Assembly: GCA_041659105.1 (NCBI GenBank)
Contig: JBAZYX010000080.1
Coordinates: forward strand, 1-20,259
From: CAIUKV01 sp041659105
Lineage (GTDB): Bacteria > Actinomycetota > Acidimicrobiia > IMCC26256 > PALSA-555
Direction of reading: 5' to 3'
DNA: 20,259 nt
Shown: one piece after another, positions 1 to 7,099 of the stretch
Layout of the letters: every line of letters begins with the position of its first letter
Position numbering within the stretch: the stretch's first letter is position 1
Notes under the pieces: model-generated
Database searches by the model: none
What the model saw: only the letters and a program-made list of their open reading frames with translations
What the model was told of the DNA's origin: nothing
Program-made: the position numbers and the translations under genes

Positions 1-656
1 CCGCCGCGGTGCGCGCCGCGCACGGCGTGGAGGTGCGCACGGCGAGCGTGGACCTCACCGCGCACGACATGGGCGCGCGCCTCGCCGGCGCGACCGACGG
101 CCTCGACGTGGGCCTGGTGGTCTACAACGCGGGCGCCGGCTCGGGCGTGCCGAAGTTCCTCGAGGCGACTCGCGAGCAGGCGCTCCGGCTGGTGCGGCTC
201 AACTGCGTCGGTCCGGTGGAGGTGGCCCACCACTTCGGGTCGCGGCTGGCGGCCCGGGGGCGGGGCGGGATGATCTTCGTCACCTCGATGGCCGCGATCG
301 TGGGCGCGGCGCGCACCGTGACCTACGGCGCGACGAAGGCGTTCGACCTCGTGTTCGCCGAAGGGCTGTGGGCCGAGCTCGGGCCCCACGGGGTCGACGT
401 GCTCGCGCTGGTGGCCGGGGCCACCGACACGCCGGCGCTCGCCGCCACCGGCGCGCGGGCGGGCGGCGACACGGTCGCGATGATGCCCGCCGACGAGGTG
501 GCGCGTGAGGGGCTCGAGCACCTCACCGACGGGCCCACGTGGGTTGCGGGCGACGCCAACCGCGCCGGGTTCGACTTCCTGCGCACGATGCCCCGGGCCG
601 ACGCGGTGAACCTGCTCAGCCAGGCGACACGGTCGCTCTACGGGTTCGACGACTGA
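1..656 (+). CDS. SDR-family oxidoreductase, 5'-truncated by window edge
   Basis: C-terminal part of a short-chain dehydrogenase/reductase, an NAD(P)(H)-dependent oxidoreductase of the cytoplasm. The reading frame is open to the window edge, and the usual N-terminal TGxxxGxG dinucleotide-binding motif is absent, so the true start lies outside. A GTG at 9 is only an internal possibility. Counting from that GTG, the NAG motif appears in VVYNAGAG near residues 37-44. The catalytic Ser is near S93 (TSMAA), and the Y-x-x-x-K pair is Y106/K110 (YGATK). After the active site the chain runs on for about 100 residues, with the conserved-type segment LVAGATDTPAL. The C-terminus does not show the usual GxxxxVDGG ending, which suggests the classical-like DltE/YqjQ-type subgroup rather than FabG. 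Substrate unknown. It is followed by a 72-bp gap before the kinase on the same strand. Confidence 0.85.
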   Translation, partial: AAVRAAHGVEVRTASVDLTAHDMGARLAGATDGLDVGLVVYNAGAGSGVPKFLEATREQALRLVRLNCVGPVEVAHHFGSRLAARGRGGMIFVTSMAAIVGAARTVTYGATKAFDLVFAEGLWAELGPHGVDVLALVAGATDTPALAATGARAGGDTVAMMPADEVAREGLEHLTDGPTWVAGDANRAGFDFLRTMPRADAVNLLSQATRSLYGFDD

Positions 657-687
657 GGGTGGCCCCGGCGCTCGGAGTGGGACCGGC

Positions 688-693
688 CATACT
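688..693 (+). promoter_or_regulatory. Candidate -10 box (CATACT) before kinase uORF
   Basis: CATACT has the A and final T most conserved in actinobacterial -10 elements and ends 6 nt before a GTG at 700. That spacing would place transcription start at or next to the GTG, giving a leaderless message. There is no convincing -35. It matches the layout seen at several other starts in the window, but here the first T of TANNNT is missing. Confidence 0.4.
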
Positions 694-699
694 CGACGG

Positions 700-732
700 G
701 TGAACCGGCTCCACGCCGGGAGAACTCGGTGA
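700..732 (+). CDS. Possible leaderless 10-residue upstream ORF of the kinase
   Basis: GTG at 700 opens a 10-codon frame reading MNRLHAGRTR, closed by TGA at 730-732. That stop overlaps the kinase GTG start (729-731) in the arrangement GTGA, so ribosomes finishing the leader would be positioned to re-initiate on the kinase. The sequence GGGAGAA (718-724) inside the leader also serves as a ribosome binding site for the kinase. The frame is short enough to occur by chance. The case rests on three things together: the -10-like box 6 nt upstream, the exact stop/start overlap and the embedded ribosome binding site. Confidence 0.35.
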   Translation: MNRLHAGRTR

Positions 733-2171
733 CCCGTCTGGTCGATGACCGCTACGAGCTCGGCGACTTCCTCGCTTCCGGGGGAATGGCCGACGTCTAC
801 GCCGCGCGCGACCGAACGCTCGACCGCCCGGTGGCGATCAAGCGGCTGAAGGCCCATCTCGACGACCCGGTCGCCCGGGTCCGGTTCGAGCGCGAGGCCC
901 GGGCGCTCGCCGGCTTCTCGCACCCGAACGCGGTGGCCGTGTACGACGCGGGCAACGATGCCGACGGGCCCTACATCGTGATGGAGCTGCTCTCGGGCCC
1001 GACGCTCCACGAGTACCTCCGCGAGCGCGGACGCCTGTCGTTCGCGGAGGCGAGTGGCATCGCCGACCAGGTCCTCGCGGCGCTTGGTGTCGCGCACGCG
1101 CGTGGGATCGTGCACCGCGACGTCAAGCCCGGGAACGTGATGTTCGCGTCCGACGGCACGGTCAAGCTCGCCGACTTCGGGATCGCGAAGGTCATGGCCG
1201 ACGCGACGGCCGACGTGACGGTGACCGGCCAGCTGGTGGGGACGCCGAAGTACGTCGCGCCGGAGCAGGCGATCGGCGGGCGCGCCACGCCGCAGTCCGA
1301 CCTGTACGCGGTGGGCGTGCTCCTCTACGAGATGGTGGCGGGGGCCGCGCCGTTCGCCGGCGACACACCCGCGGCCACGCTGGCCGCGCACCAGCGCGCG
1401 CCGGTCCCGGACCTGCGGGAGGTGCGACCGGACGCGCCGCGCGCGTTCGTCGCGGTGGTGGCACGCGCGTTGGCCAAGGATCCGGGCGATCGGTTTCCCG
1501 ACGCCGCCGCGATGCGCGCGGCGTTGCGCGGCGAACCCGGGGCCGGGGCAGCGGGCGCGGCCGCGGCGACGATTCCGATGGACCAGACGCTCGCGTCGAC
1601 CGAGACGGTGCCGGTTCCACGCACGCGCGTGATGGCGGCCTCGGCCGCGCCCGCGGCGACGGTGGTGGCTCCTGTGCGCCGGCGCTGGCCGTGGGCGGTC
1701 GCGGCCGCGGTGGTCGTCGGCGCTCTGGTGGCCGGGCTGGTCGCGCTCACCGGATCGCGTTCCGATCCCGGCTCGAACCCGGCGGCGACGGTGGTGACCA
1801 CCCCGCCAACCACTCCTGCGACCACGCGTCCGTCCACCACGCTCCCGGCGACGACGTTGCCGACCCGGACGCTGCCGGCCACCACGGTGCCGGCGACACC
1901 GCAGACCCTGACCCAGCTCGCCGCGCTCCTCGCTGCCCGCCCCGGCTCGTACGGCACGCGTTCGGACGACCTGCGCGCCGCGCTCGTGCCGTACCTCACC
2001 GGCTCGACCGCGACCGCGAAGGACACCGAGCGTCTCGTCAAGCAGATCGGCGACTGGGTGCGCAAGGGCGAGCTCGACGCCACGATCGGCGCGACGGCGA
2101 TCCGCCTCCTGGACGCGGTCCCGACGACCGACACTCCGCCCGGGAAGGCGAAGCAGGACAACGAGGATTGA
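729..2171 (+). CDS. Transmembrane Ser/Thr protein kinase (Pkn family, no PASTA)
   Basis: Eukaryotic-like Ser/Thr kinase that phosphorylates cytoplasmic proteins and is anchored in the membrane. The Gly-rich loop is LASGGMADVY (residues 15-24) and the ATP-binding lysine is K38 (VAIKR). The catalytic loop is HRDVKPGN with D131 and N136, the DFG motif is at 149-151, and APEQA follows an activation loop rich in Thr. After an Ala-rich juxtamembrane linker, one membrane helix spans about 320-341, preceded by RRRW. Outside the membrane comes a Thr/Pro linker (about 350-395) and then some 80 residues ending in an acidic/polar tail. No PASTA repeats are present, so muropeptide sensing of the PknB type is not supported. 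The start is GTG 729, with GGGAGAA 4 nt upstream. Convergent with the molybdopterin oxidoreductase, 23 bp apart. The fold and activity class are clear, the signal is unknown. Confidence 0.96.
   Translation: MTRLVDDRYELGDFLASGGMADVYAARDRTLDRPVAIKRLKAHLDDPVARVRFEREARALAGFSHPNAVAVYDAGNDADGPYIVMELLSGPTLHEYLRERGRLSFAEASGIADQVLAALGVAHARGIVHRDVKPGNVMFASDGTVKLADFGIAKVMADATADVTVTGQLVGTPKYVAPEQAIGGRATPQSDLYAVGVLLYEMVAGAAPFAGDTPAATLAAHQRAPVPDLREVRPDAPRAFVAVVARALAKDPGDRFPDAAAMRAALRGEPGAGAAGAAAATIPMDQTLASTETVPVPRTRVMAASAAPAATVVAPVRRRWPWAVAAAVVVGALVAGLVALTGSRSDPGSNPAATVVTTPPTTPATTRPSTTLPATTLPTRTLPATTVPATPQTLTQLAALLAARPGSYGTRSDDLRAALVPYLTGSTATAKDTERLVKQIGDWVRKGELDATIGATAIRLLDAVPTTDTPPGKAKQDNED
1785..1905 (+). 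repeat. Degenerate Thr/Pro-rich coding repeat in the kinase
   Basis: This stretch encodes an extracytoplasmic linker built from loose repeats of the type TTLPATT / TRTLPATTVPAT. It sits between the membrane helix and the C-terminal extracellular segment of the kinase. Such linkers are typically extended, and in actinobacteria they may be O-mannosylated. That modification is inference, not visible here. Confidence 0.6.
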
Positions 2172-2194
2172 CGGGAGGCGCGGCCGCTGGATGT

Positions 2195-4294
2195 CTAGAC
2201 GGCCGTGAGCGGGCGCACCCGGACCGGGAACCCGGAGTACCGGGGCATGCCGGTGAGCGGGTCGCACGCGTCGGTGTCGGACGTGAGGTCGTTCACGTTG
2301 GGGCCGGTCACACCGTCGAAGCCGTGGGGGACGCTCACCGCGCCCCGCCGGATCGCGTCACTCAGCTCGGCGCGCGCGGCGGTGCGGCCGTGCGCGCTCT
2401 CGATCTCCACCGCGTCGCCGTCGCACACGCCGAGCGCGGCGGCGTCGTCGGGGTGGACGAGCAGCGTGGGGTAGGGCGCGAGGCCGGACTGGTTGCCGAC
2501 GTCGCGCATCGTGGAGTTCATCTGGCGGACGAGCCGCCGGTTCACCAGCACCAGCTCGCCGGGCGCGGGGAGGTTGGCCTCCCACTGCCCGAACTGGTCG
2601 ACGATCGGCGCGGGCGCGAGGTCGAGCCGGCGGGGCAGGTTGTGGGGGATGAGCCAGCCGGGGCCGGGCGCGTCGGGCGCGAGCACCCCGTGGGGCGCGG
2701 CCTGCACCGCGGCCCAGGGGACGCGGGCCTGCGCGGTGAGCACGGCGAGCACGTCGTCGTCGGTGAACCCGTCGGGTCCGGTCGCGGCGGCGGCGAGCTG
2801 CTCGGCGAGCGCGGGGTTGCCCATCACCGGCACCTCCATGCGCGCGCTCAGCTCGGCGAACACCCACGACGTGGGCTTGCGGTCGGCCTGCGGCGGCACG
2901 AGCGCGGGGGAGTACTGCATGTAGACGACCGGGTGGAACATCGCGGTGTTGCAGTCGGCCCGCTCGAACTGGCTCGTGACCGGGAGCACCACCGTCGCGA
3001 GCTCGGTGGTCTCGGTGTGGCGGATGTCGCACACGATCAGCAGGTCGAGCTGCGCGAGCGCGCGGCGGATCTTCTCCGACTCGGGGAACACGAGCGCGGG
3101 GTTGCCGCCCATCACGAAGAGCGCGCGGACGTTGCCGGCGAGGATCTCGTCGGCCAGCGCGGCGGTGGGGAGCCCGCCGTAGCAGGGCGGGATGTCGGGG
3201 CGGGTCCGGGCGCGGGCACCGGAGTCGGTCGCGGCGGGGAACGGTGCCCCCTCCCGCGGCCGGAGGAACCCGGGGTTGAACATGGTGCCGCCGGGGCGGT
3301 CGAGGCTGCCGGTGAGCGCGCAGAGCGCCCAGCCCAGCCACTCGGTGACGTTCGCGCCGAGGTTCATCGACGCGCCGGTGCCGCTCGCGAAGCCGATGCG
3401 GGTGTTGCGCACCACCGCGTCGCGCGCGGCGACGAGCGCGGCTTCGTCGACGTCGCAGATCTGGGCCGTGTGCGCGAGCGAGTACGGCTCGACGAGCGCG
3501 CGCACCGTCTCCACCGTGCCGGGGAGCACGCACTCCTCGAGGTAGGGGACGTCGGGACCGAGCGCGAACGCCTCGCGCACGAGGTACGCGAGGAACGCGG
3601 GGTCGGAGCCGGGACGCAGGGGGACGTGCACGTCGGCGAGGTGTGCCGTCTCGGTGCGGCGCGGGTCGGCCACCACGATCGTGCCGCCGCGGGCGCGCAC
3701 CGCGCGGAGCGTCACGACGGGGTCGGGGACGATGTTGGCGTGGCCGTGGCTCACGAGCGGGTTCTGGCCGACGAAGAGCAGGCAGTCGGTGTGGTCGACG
3801 TCGGGCGTCGACCACGGCAGCGTGGCGCCCGCGATCAGCTCGGGGACGTAGACCTTGTTGGGTCCGTCGATCGTGATCGCGCTGTAGATCTGGTCGGAGC
3901 CGATCGCCCGGAAGAACGGGTCGCTCACCATGGCGCCGGGGAAGTCGAAGCCCCAGCCGCTGGCCCGGTACGCGGCCACCGCGTTCGGGCCCGACTCGCC
4001 GATGATGCGCCGCAGCTCATCGGCCACGTGGTCGAGCGCGGTGCTCCAGTCGGTGGTGGTGCGCGCCGCTCCCGCCCGGCCGAGCAACGGCGCGTCGAGT
4101 CGGGCCGGGTGGTGGTGCAGGTCCCCCGACGCGCGGCCCTTCGAGCAGGTGTAGCCCTTCGACACCGGGTTGTCGGGGTCGCCGGTCACCTCGACGATGC
4201 GGGAGCCGTCGTCATCGTGGTCGACCGTGACGAGCATCCCGCAGAACGCGGGGCACAGCCGGCAGAACGTGGGGGTCGTGACGCGAGCGCCCAT
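2195..4294 (-). CDS. Molybdopterin-dependent oxidoreductase with [4Fe-4S] domain
   Basis: 699-residue member of the DMSO-reductase/formate-dehydrogenase superfamily (BisC-like, COG0243), catalysing two-electron redox at a bis-MGD molybdenum or tungsten centre. The N-terminal iron-sulfur domain shows C11-x2-C14-x3-C18 and C50 (CRLCPAFC, then YTCSKG), which should hold a [4Fe-4S] cluster. The central molybdopterin domain includes NPLVSHGHAN and GGNPALVFPESE. The C-terminal dinucleotide-binding domain runs from about residue 590 (VNRRLVRQMNS to HGFDG). There is no twin-arginine or other signal peptide, so the enzyme is probably cytoplasmic. The Mo-ligand position falls near SAITIDGP, and I cannot say which residue coordinates the metal. 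No Fe-S electron-transfer or membrane-anchor subunit is encoded nearby, so the redox partner and substrate are unknown. Start ATG 4294 lies 8 nt after a TANNNT box. Confidence 0.93.
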   Translation of the reverse strand: MGARVTTPTFCRLCPAFCGMLVTVDHDDDGSRIVEVTGDPDNPVSKGYTCSKGRASGDLHHHPARLDAPLLGRAGAARTTTDWSTALDHVADELRRIIGESGPNAVAAYRASGWGFDFPGAMVSDPFFRAIGSDQIYSAITIDGPNKVYVPELIAGATLPWSTPDVDHTDCLLFVGQNPLVSHGHANIVPDPVVTLRAVRARGGTIVVADPRRTETAHLADVHVPLRPGSDPAFLAYLVREAFALGPDVPYLEECVLPGTVETVRALVEPYSLAHTAQICDVDEAALVAARDAVVRNTRIGFASGTGASMNLGANVTEWLGWALCALTGSLDRPGGTMFNPGFLRPREGAPFPAATDSGARARTRPDIPPCYGGLPTAALADEILAGNVRALFVMGGNPALVFPESEKIRRALAQLDLLIVCDIRHTETTELATVVLPVTSQFERADCNTAMFHPVVYMQYSPALVPPQADRKPTSWVFAELSARMEVPVMGNPALAEQLAAAATGPDGFTDDDVLAVLTAQARVPWAAVQAAPHGVLAPDAPGPGWLIPHNLPRRLDLAPAPIVDQFGQWEANLPAPGELVLVNRRLVRQMNSTMRDVGNQSGLAPYPTLLVHPDDAAALGVCDGDAVEIESAHGRTAARAELSDAIRRGAVSVPHGFDGVTGPNVNDLTSDTDACDPLTGMPRYSGFPVRVRPLTAV

Positions 4295-4302
4295 CGCCGC
4301 GC

Positions 4303-4308
4303 ACCGTA
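4303..4308 (-). promoter_or_regulatory. Candidate -10 box TACGGT for the Mo oxidoreductase
   Basis: On the minus strand TACGGT ends 8 nt before the ATG at 4294. This fits the TANNNT consensus of actinobacterial leaderless promoters. No Shine-Dalgarno sequence lies in between (the spacer is GCGCGGCG), which favours leaderless or near-leaderless transcription. Confidence 0.5.
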
Positions 4309-4325
4309 GCCCGGGTGGGGGGGCC

Positions 4326-4340
4326 GCCGCAGGGAGCGGC
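4326..4340 (-). terminator. Weak GC hairpin after membrane-protein gene
   Basis: GCCGC (4326-4330) and GCGGC (4336-4340) form a 5-bp stem with a 5-nt loop directly after the stop codon of the upstream minus-strand gene. No T-run follows, so termination strength is doubtful. It may only mark the gene boundary before the promoter of the oxidoreductase. Confidence 0.25.
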
Positions 4341-5675
4341 TCAGAGGAGGGCGTTGCCGGGTGGCGCGAACGCGTACGACGCCATGCGCTTCGTCACCTT
4401 CGCCGGGTCGTCACCGAGCGCCGTTGCCTCCTGCTGGGCCAGGAACTGGGTGATGTCGAGCGGCGTGACCGGAGGGAACACGGTGGTCGGCGCGAGCCCG
4501 CGGAAGACGATCCACGCGGCCCGTTCCTCCGGAGACGCCGGCCCGGGGCCCTTCGGGGTCGTGGCGTCGTCGATGATCTGCGGGACGGATCGCGCGGCGT
4601 ACAACATCACGACCACGGCGATCACGATTCCTCCGGCCGCGATGGCGAGCCGGGTCCAGTCGTCTTCGACGAGGGTCGCGCCCTGAGCGGTGAGGGCCGC
4701 GATCTGGAAGAAGGTCCCTGCCAGCACGACGCCCGCGGCCACGACGGTCCCGCCGATGGTCGGCGTGTTCACGTCGTCACCGAACGCCTTCAGGACGAGC
4801 GGCCCGAGGAGGACGAGCACGAGGGTGATTGCCGCGACGACGGTGACGAGCCCGACGACGGCCGTCGCTTCGTCCTTGCCGAGCACCGCGTTGAGCACGT
4901 CGGTGGCCGCGAGGATCGCCGCCACCGCTGCCGCGCCGACGGTCACGTTCGAGACCCAGTTGTCCTTGAACGACCAACCCGTGGTGAGGCCGTCGAGGTT
5001 GGTGGACCAGCCGATCTTCGGGGGCCCGGGGTCACCGAGATCCACGGGCTCCGATGCCTGGGCGAGCGCGACGCGCACTTCGTTGTCCCGCTGCTGCTGG
5101 AGGACGTGGGCTCGTTTCCGCGTCTCGATCCGCTTCGGGTCGACGGCGTTCTCGTCCTTCAGCTTCTCGATGCCGATCAGGACGAGGACCACGGTGATGG
5201 CCGTGACCCCACCGCCGAAGAGACCACCGAATCCGAGGATCTCCCAGTCGGGTTCCGGGTCCGCCGCGGGAACCTTGGCCTTGATTCCCTGCTCGTGGAC
5301 GACGGTGGTCGTTCCTTCCTCGACGAACGTGAGGCGGATGTGCTCGGGCGTGGTCGCGTCCTCGACCGCGCATCCCCGGTCGAGGGTGAGCTTCACCGTG
5401 GCACTGCGCCGGGCCTCGATCTTGTCGGGGGCCGCGATGACGGTGCAGCTGCCGGCATCGGGGATCGCGGCGCGGACGACAACCGCGCCCGGGAGCTTGT
5501 TGGTCACTCCGACCTCGGCCGTGTACGAGCCGCCGGTGCCGGCCACCAGCTGCACCGGTGCGGCGGCTACCACGACGTCGCCGGACTCGGCCGCAGCGCC
5601 GGTGCCGGCCGTGCCGGCGATGGCGACGACTGCGATCGTCGCGACCGACAGCACCCTCAGAGCCCGCCCGACCAT
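4341..5675 (-). CDS. Unrecognised five-helix membrane protein with exported N-terminal domain
   Basis: 444 residues, family not recognised. Residues 1-29 look like a signal peptide (MVGRALRVLS, hydrophobic core, cleavage near GAAA|E30). Residues about 30-145 form a beta-rich exported domain with two cysteines (SCTV and RGCAV) that could form a disulfide. A first membrane helix (about 146-170) is followed by a roughly 70-residue charged segment with a helical EKLKDENAV...KRAHVLQQQRD stretch. Four more helices lie near 243-262, 270-296, 307-333 and 342-362, ending in a cytoplasmic tail of about 80 residues with PKGPGPASPEE. The start is ATG 5675, with GGGAGA about 9 nt upstream. It follows the two secreted paralogues on the same strand after 59 bp, so the three may be co-expressed. 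A transport or sensing role is possible, but no motif supports either. Confidence 0.85.
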   Translation of the reverse strand: MVGRALRVLSVATIAVVAIAGTAGTGAAAESGDVVVAAAPVQLVAGTGGSYTAEVGVTNKLPGAVVVRAAIPDAGSCTVIAAPDKIEARRSATVKLTLDRGCAVEDATTPEHIRLTFVEEGTTTVVHEQGIKAKVPAADPEPDWEILGFGGLFGGGVTAITVVLVLIGIEKLKDENAVDPKRIETRKRAHVLQQQRDNEVRVALAQASEPVDLGDPGPPKIGWSTNLDGLTTGWSFKDNWVSNVTVGAAAVAAILAATDVLNAVLGKDEATAVVGLVTVVAAITLVLVLLGPLVLKAFGDDVNTPTIGGTVVAAGVVLAGTFFQIAALTAQGATLVEDDWTRLAIAAGGIVIAVVVMLYAARSVPQIIDDATTPKGPGPASPEERAAWIVFRGLAPTTVFPPVTPLDITQFLAQQEATALGDDPAKVTKRMASYAFAPPGNALL

Positions 5676-5734
5676 GCGCGGAGTCTCCCGCGCGCAGCGC
5701 GCGAGGGTGGGGATGGTCGCCGCGGGCGTGTCGG

Positions 5735-6382
5735 TCAGGTGGCGCGGTCGGCGGCGGTCCTCGCCAGCGCGGCGAACTCCGTGGGGTCGACGTCGGGGTC
5801 GGAGACCGTGAGCGTGCCCACCGCGTCGGCGGTGCGGAAGATGGCGACGCGCGAGGTCGGCGCCCCGGCCGTGGGCACGAACGTCACCCCGAACGCGGCG
5901 TCACCGACCCGGCCGAGCGTGAGACGGGTGAACCGACCGGCGTCGACGGGACCCGTGGAGCCCGGCGCCGGATCGGGCTCACGCAGCGGGTTGCACTTCG
6001 TCGCGGCGCGGTAGGTCTTCGTGAGCTGCGCGTAGAACGCTTTCGCGGCCCGCTTCGCCTTCGGCGTGTCGAACTGCCACACCGTCTCGTTCGCGGCCCG
6101 GCCCGCGTCGCGCACGAACCCCGACGACCAGATCACCGGCGGTGTCCCGGCGACGCGGGTGGGGGTGCCCCACACGCAGTGGCCGATCGTGGGAACGGAC
6201 GCCGCCACCGTGGTGCGCTGCAACGGCGAGCCCTCGCCGAGGTGGTACCCGGCCGGGAGGTCGGACGCGTCGAGCAGCGGGGTGGTCTGCGCCGCGGCGG
6301 GGACGATCGCGCCGGCGGTCAGCGTCGCGACCGCGGCGACCGCGACGACCGCGACGACGAGTGCCCGCGTGATCGTGCCCAT
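5735..6382 (-). CDS. Secreted two-cysteine protein, paralogue A
   Basis: 215 residues, function unknown. A signal peptide covers 1-31 (MGTITRALVV, hydrophobic stretch, PAAA|Q32). There is no lipobox, so the mature protein should be free outside the membrane or in the wall. The mature part has two cysteines, C69 (GHCVW) and C130 (TKCNP), suggesting one disulfide. It is clearly homologous to the adjacent upstream protein. Shared segments include DLPxGY, a PTIxxC[VI]W block, ETxW.F....AKAFY..L.K.Y.AATKC, and a C-terminal EF.ALA.TAA.RA. Size and the two-Cys layout loosely recall PknH-type extracellular sensor domains of mycobacteria, but I cannot confirm that. The ATG at 6382 has a TANNNT box 6 nt upstream and no clear ribosome binding site. 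Confidence 0.85.
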   Translation of the reverse strand: MGTITRALVVAVVAVAAVATLTAGAIVPAAAQTTPLLDASDLPAGYHLGEGSPLQRTTVAASVPTIGHCVWGTPTRVAGTPPVIWSSGFVRDAGRAANETVWQFDTPKAKRAAKAFYAQLTKTYRAATKCNPLREPDPAPGSTGPVDAGRFTRLTLGRVGDAAFGVTFVPTAGAPTSRVAIFRTADAVGTLTVSDPDVDPTEFAALARTAADRAT

Positions 6383-6388
6383 CGGGCG

Positions 6389-6394
6389 ATGGTA
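6389..6394 (-). promoter_or_regulatory. Candidate -10 box TACCAT for secreted paralogue A
   Basis: TACCAT on the minus strand ends 6 nt before the ATG at 6382, in the 17-bp gap after the stop of paralogue B. It would give a leaderless message, so A could be transcribed on its own as well as by read-through from B. Confidence 0.5.
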
Positions 6395-6399
6395 CGGAG

Positions 6400-7086
6400 T
6401 CAGCCGGCTCGCTTCGCCGCGGTCTTGGCGAGCGCGGTGAACTCCTTCGCGTTGATCGAGTCGTCGGTGATCCGCATCGCGGCGACGGAGCTGCCCACGC
6501 GGAAGAAGGCGTACTTCGTCGCGGGCTGGAGCTTCGACGCCGGCTCCAAGGCCACGACGAGCGACTCGTCACCGAGCGTTGCCGCGTCGATCTTCGAGAA
6601 CGTGCCGATGTCGAACGTCGACGACGAGCCCGCCGAGCTCGGCTGCTTGACCACCTTGCACTTGGTCGCAGCCGTGTACGCCTTCTCGAGGTTGCCGTAG
6701 AACGCCTTCGCGGGCGTCGCGTCGTCGAACTCCCAGAGCGTCTCGAGGCCGTTGTCCTCGGAGGTCCGGGAGAACAGGGACGAGTAGACGACCGGCGTGA
6801 GCCCGGAGAACGGGTTGGACGGGTTCCAGATGCACTTGTCGATGGTGGGGTAGCTCGCCGAGAAGCCGGTGCGCCGCTGCGGGGTCCCGGAGCTCATCTG
6901 GTACCCGTTGGGGAGGTCGGCCTGCTGGAGCACCGGATACGTGCCGGCCTGCGGACTCACGGTGGGGATGGTGGTCCGGGGCGCCGTGGTCACCGGCGTG
7001 CGTTGGGCGGACGCACCGGTGGCGAGCACCGCCACGGACAGGGTCGCGAGCACGACAGCCGACGTGAAGCTCGAGACCCTGCCCAT
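6400..7086 (-). CDS. Secreted two-cysteine protein, paralogue B
   Basis: 228 residues from the ATG at 7086, function unknown. A GTG at 7095 is in frame, but I prefer the ATG. Its N-terminus (MGRVSSFTSAVV) aligns with paralogue A (MGTITRALVV), and the GTG lies inside a TANNNT box placed 7 nt before the ATG. A signal peptide ends near ASA|Q28. A Thr/Pro-rich linker follows (about 29-48), and the folded part starts at YPVLQQADLPNGY. Cysteines C85 (DKCIW) and C143 (TKCKV) match C69 and C130 of the neighbour. The C-terminus is EFTALAKTAAKRAG. Lys and Ser/Thr content is higher than in A, but GC-rich codon use is similar, so this looks like an old local duplication rather than recent transfer. Its start lies 10 bp after the VOC gene's stop. 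Confidence 0.85.
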   Translation of the reverse strand: MGRVSSFTSAVVLATLSVAVLATGASAQRTPVTTAPRTTIPTVSPQAGTYPVLQQADLPNGYQMSSGTPQRRTGFSASYPTIDKCIWNPSNPFSGLTPVVYSSLFSRTSEDNGLETLWEFDDATPAKAFYGNLEKAYTAATKCKVVKQPSSAGSSSTFDIGTFSKIDAATLGDESLVVALEPASKLQPATKYAFFRVGSSVAAMRITDDSINAKEFTALAKTAAKRAG

Positions 7087-7093
7087 GCGGCGC

Positions 7094-7099
7094 ACACTA
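7094..7099 (-). promoter_or_regulatory. Candidate -10 box TAGTGT over the VOC stop codon
   Basis: On the minus strand TAGTGT (7099 to 7094) ends 7 nt before the ATG at 7086. Its first three bases are the TAG stop codon of the VOC gene. This supports the ATG over the GTG at 7095 as the start of secreted paralogue B and predicts a leaderless transcript. Confidence 0.55.

Noticed and set aside
1785..1905. Thr/Pro repeats considered as a DNA repeat array or CRISPR-like structure
   Set aside because: Units are irregular, in frame and coding. They form a protein linker, not a spaced repeat array.
2181..2205. CGGCCG...CGGCCG inverted repeat between the convergent kinase and Mo genes as a terminator
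   Set aside because: Only 6 bp with a 13-nt loop, no T-run, and part of it codes for the enzyme's C-terminus. Too weak to call.
1691..4309. Very long plus-strand open frame of 872 codons, opposite the molybdopterin gene
   Set aside because: Its translation is low-complexity Arg/Gly/His/Val-rich with no domain. It runs across the kinase end and the antisense of a well-conserved enzyme, as expected for GC-rich shadow frames.
7087..7095. GTG at 7095 as the start of secreted paralogue B
   Set aside because: It lies inside the TANNNT box, and the ATG at 7086 aligns with the N-terminus of the paralogue.
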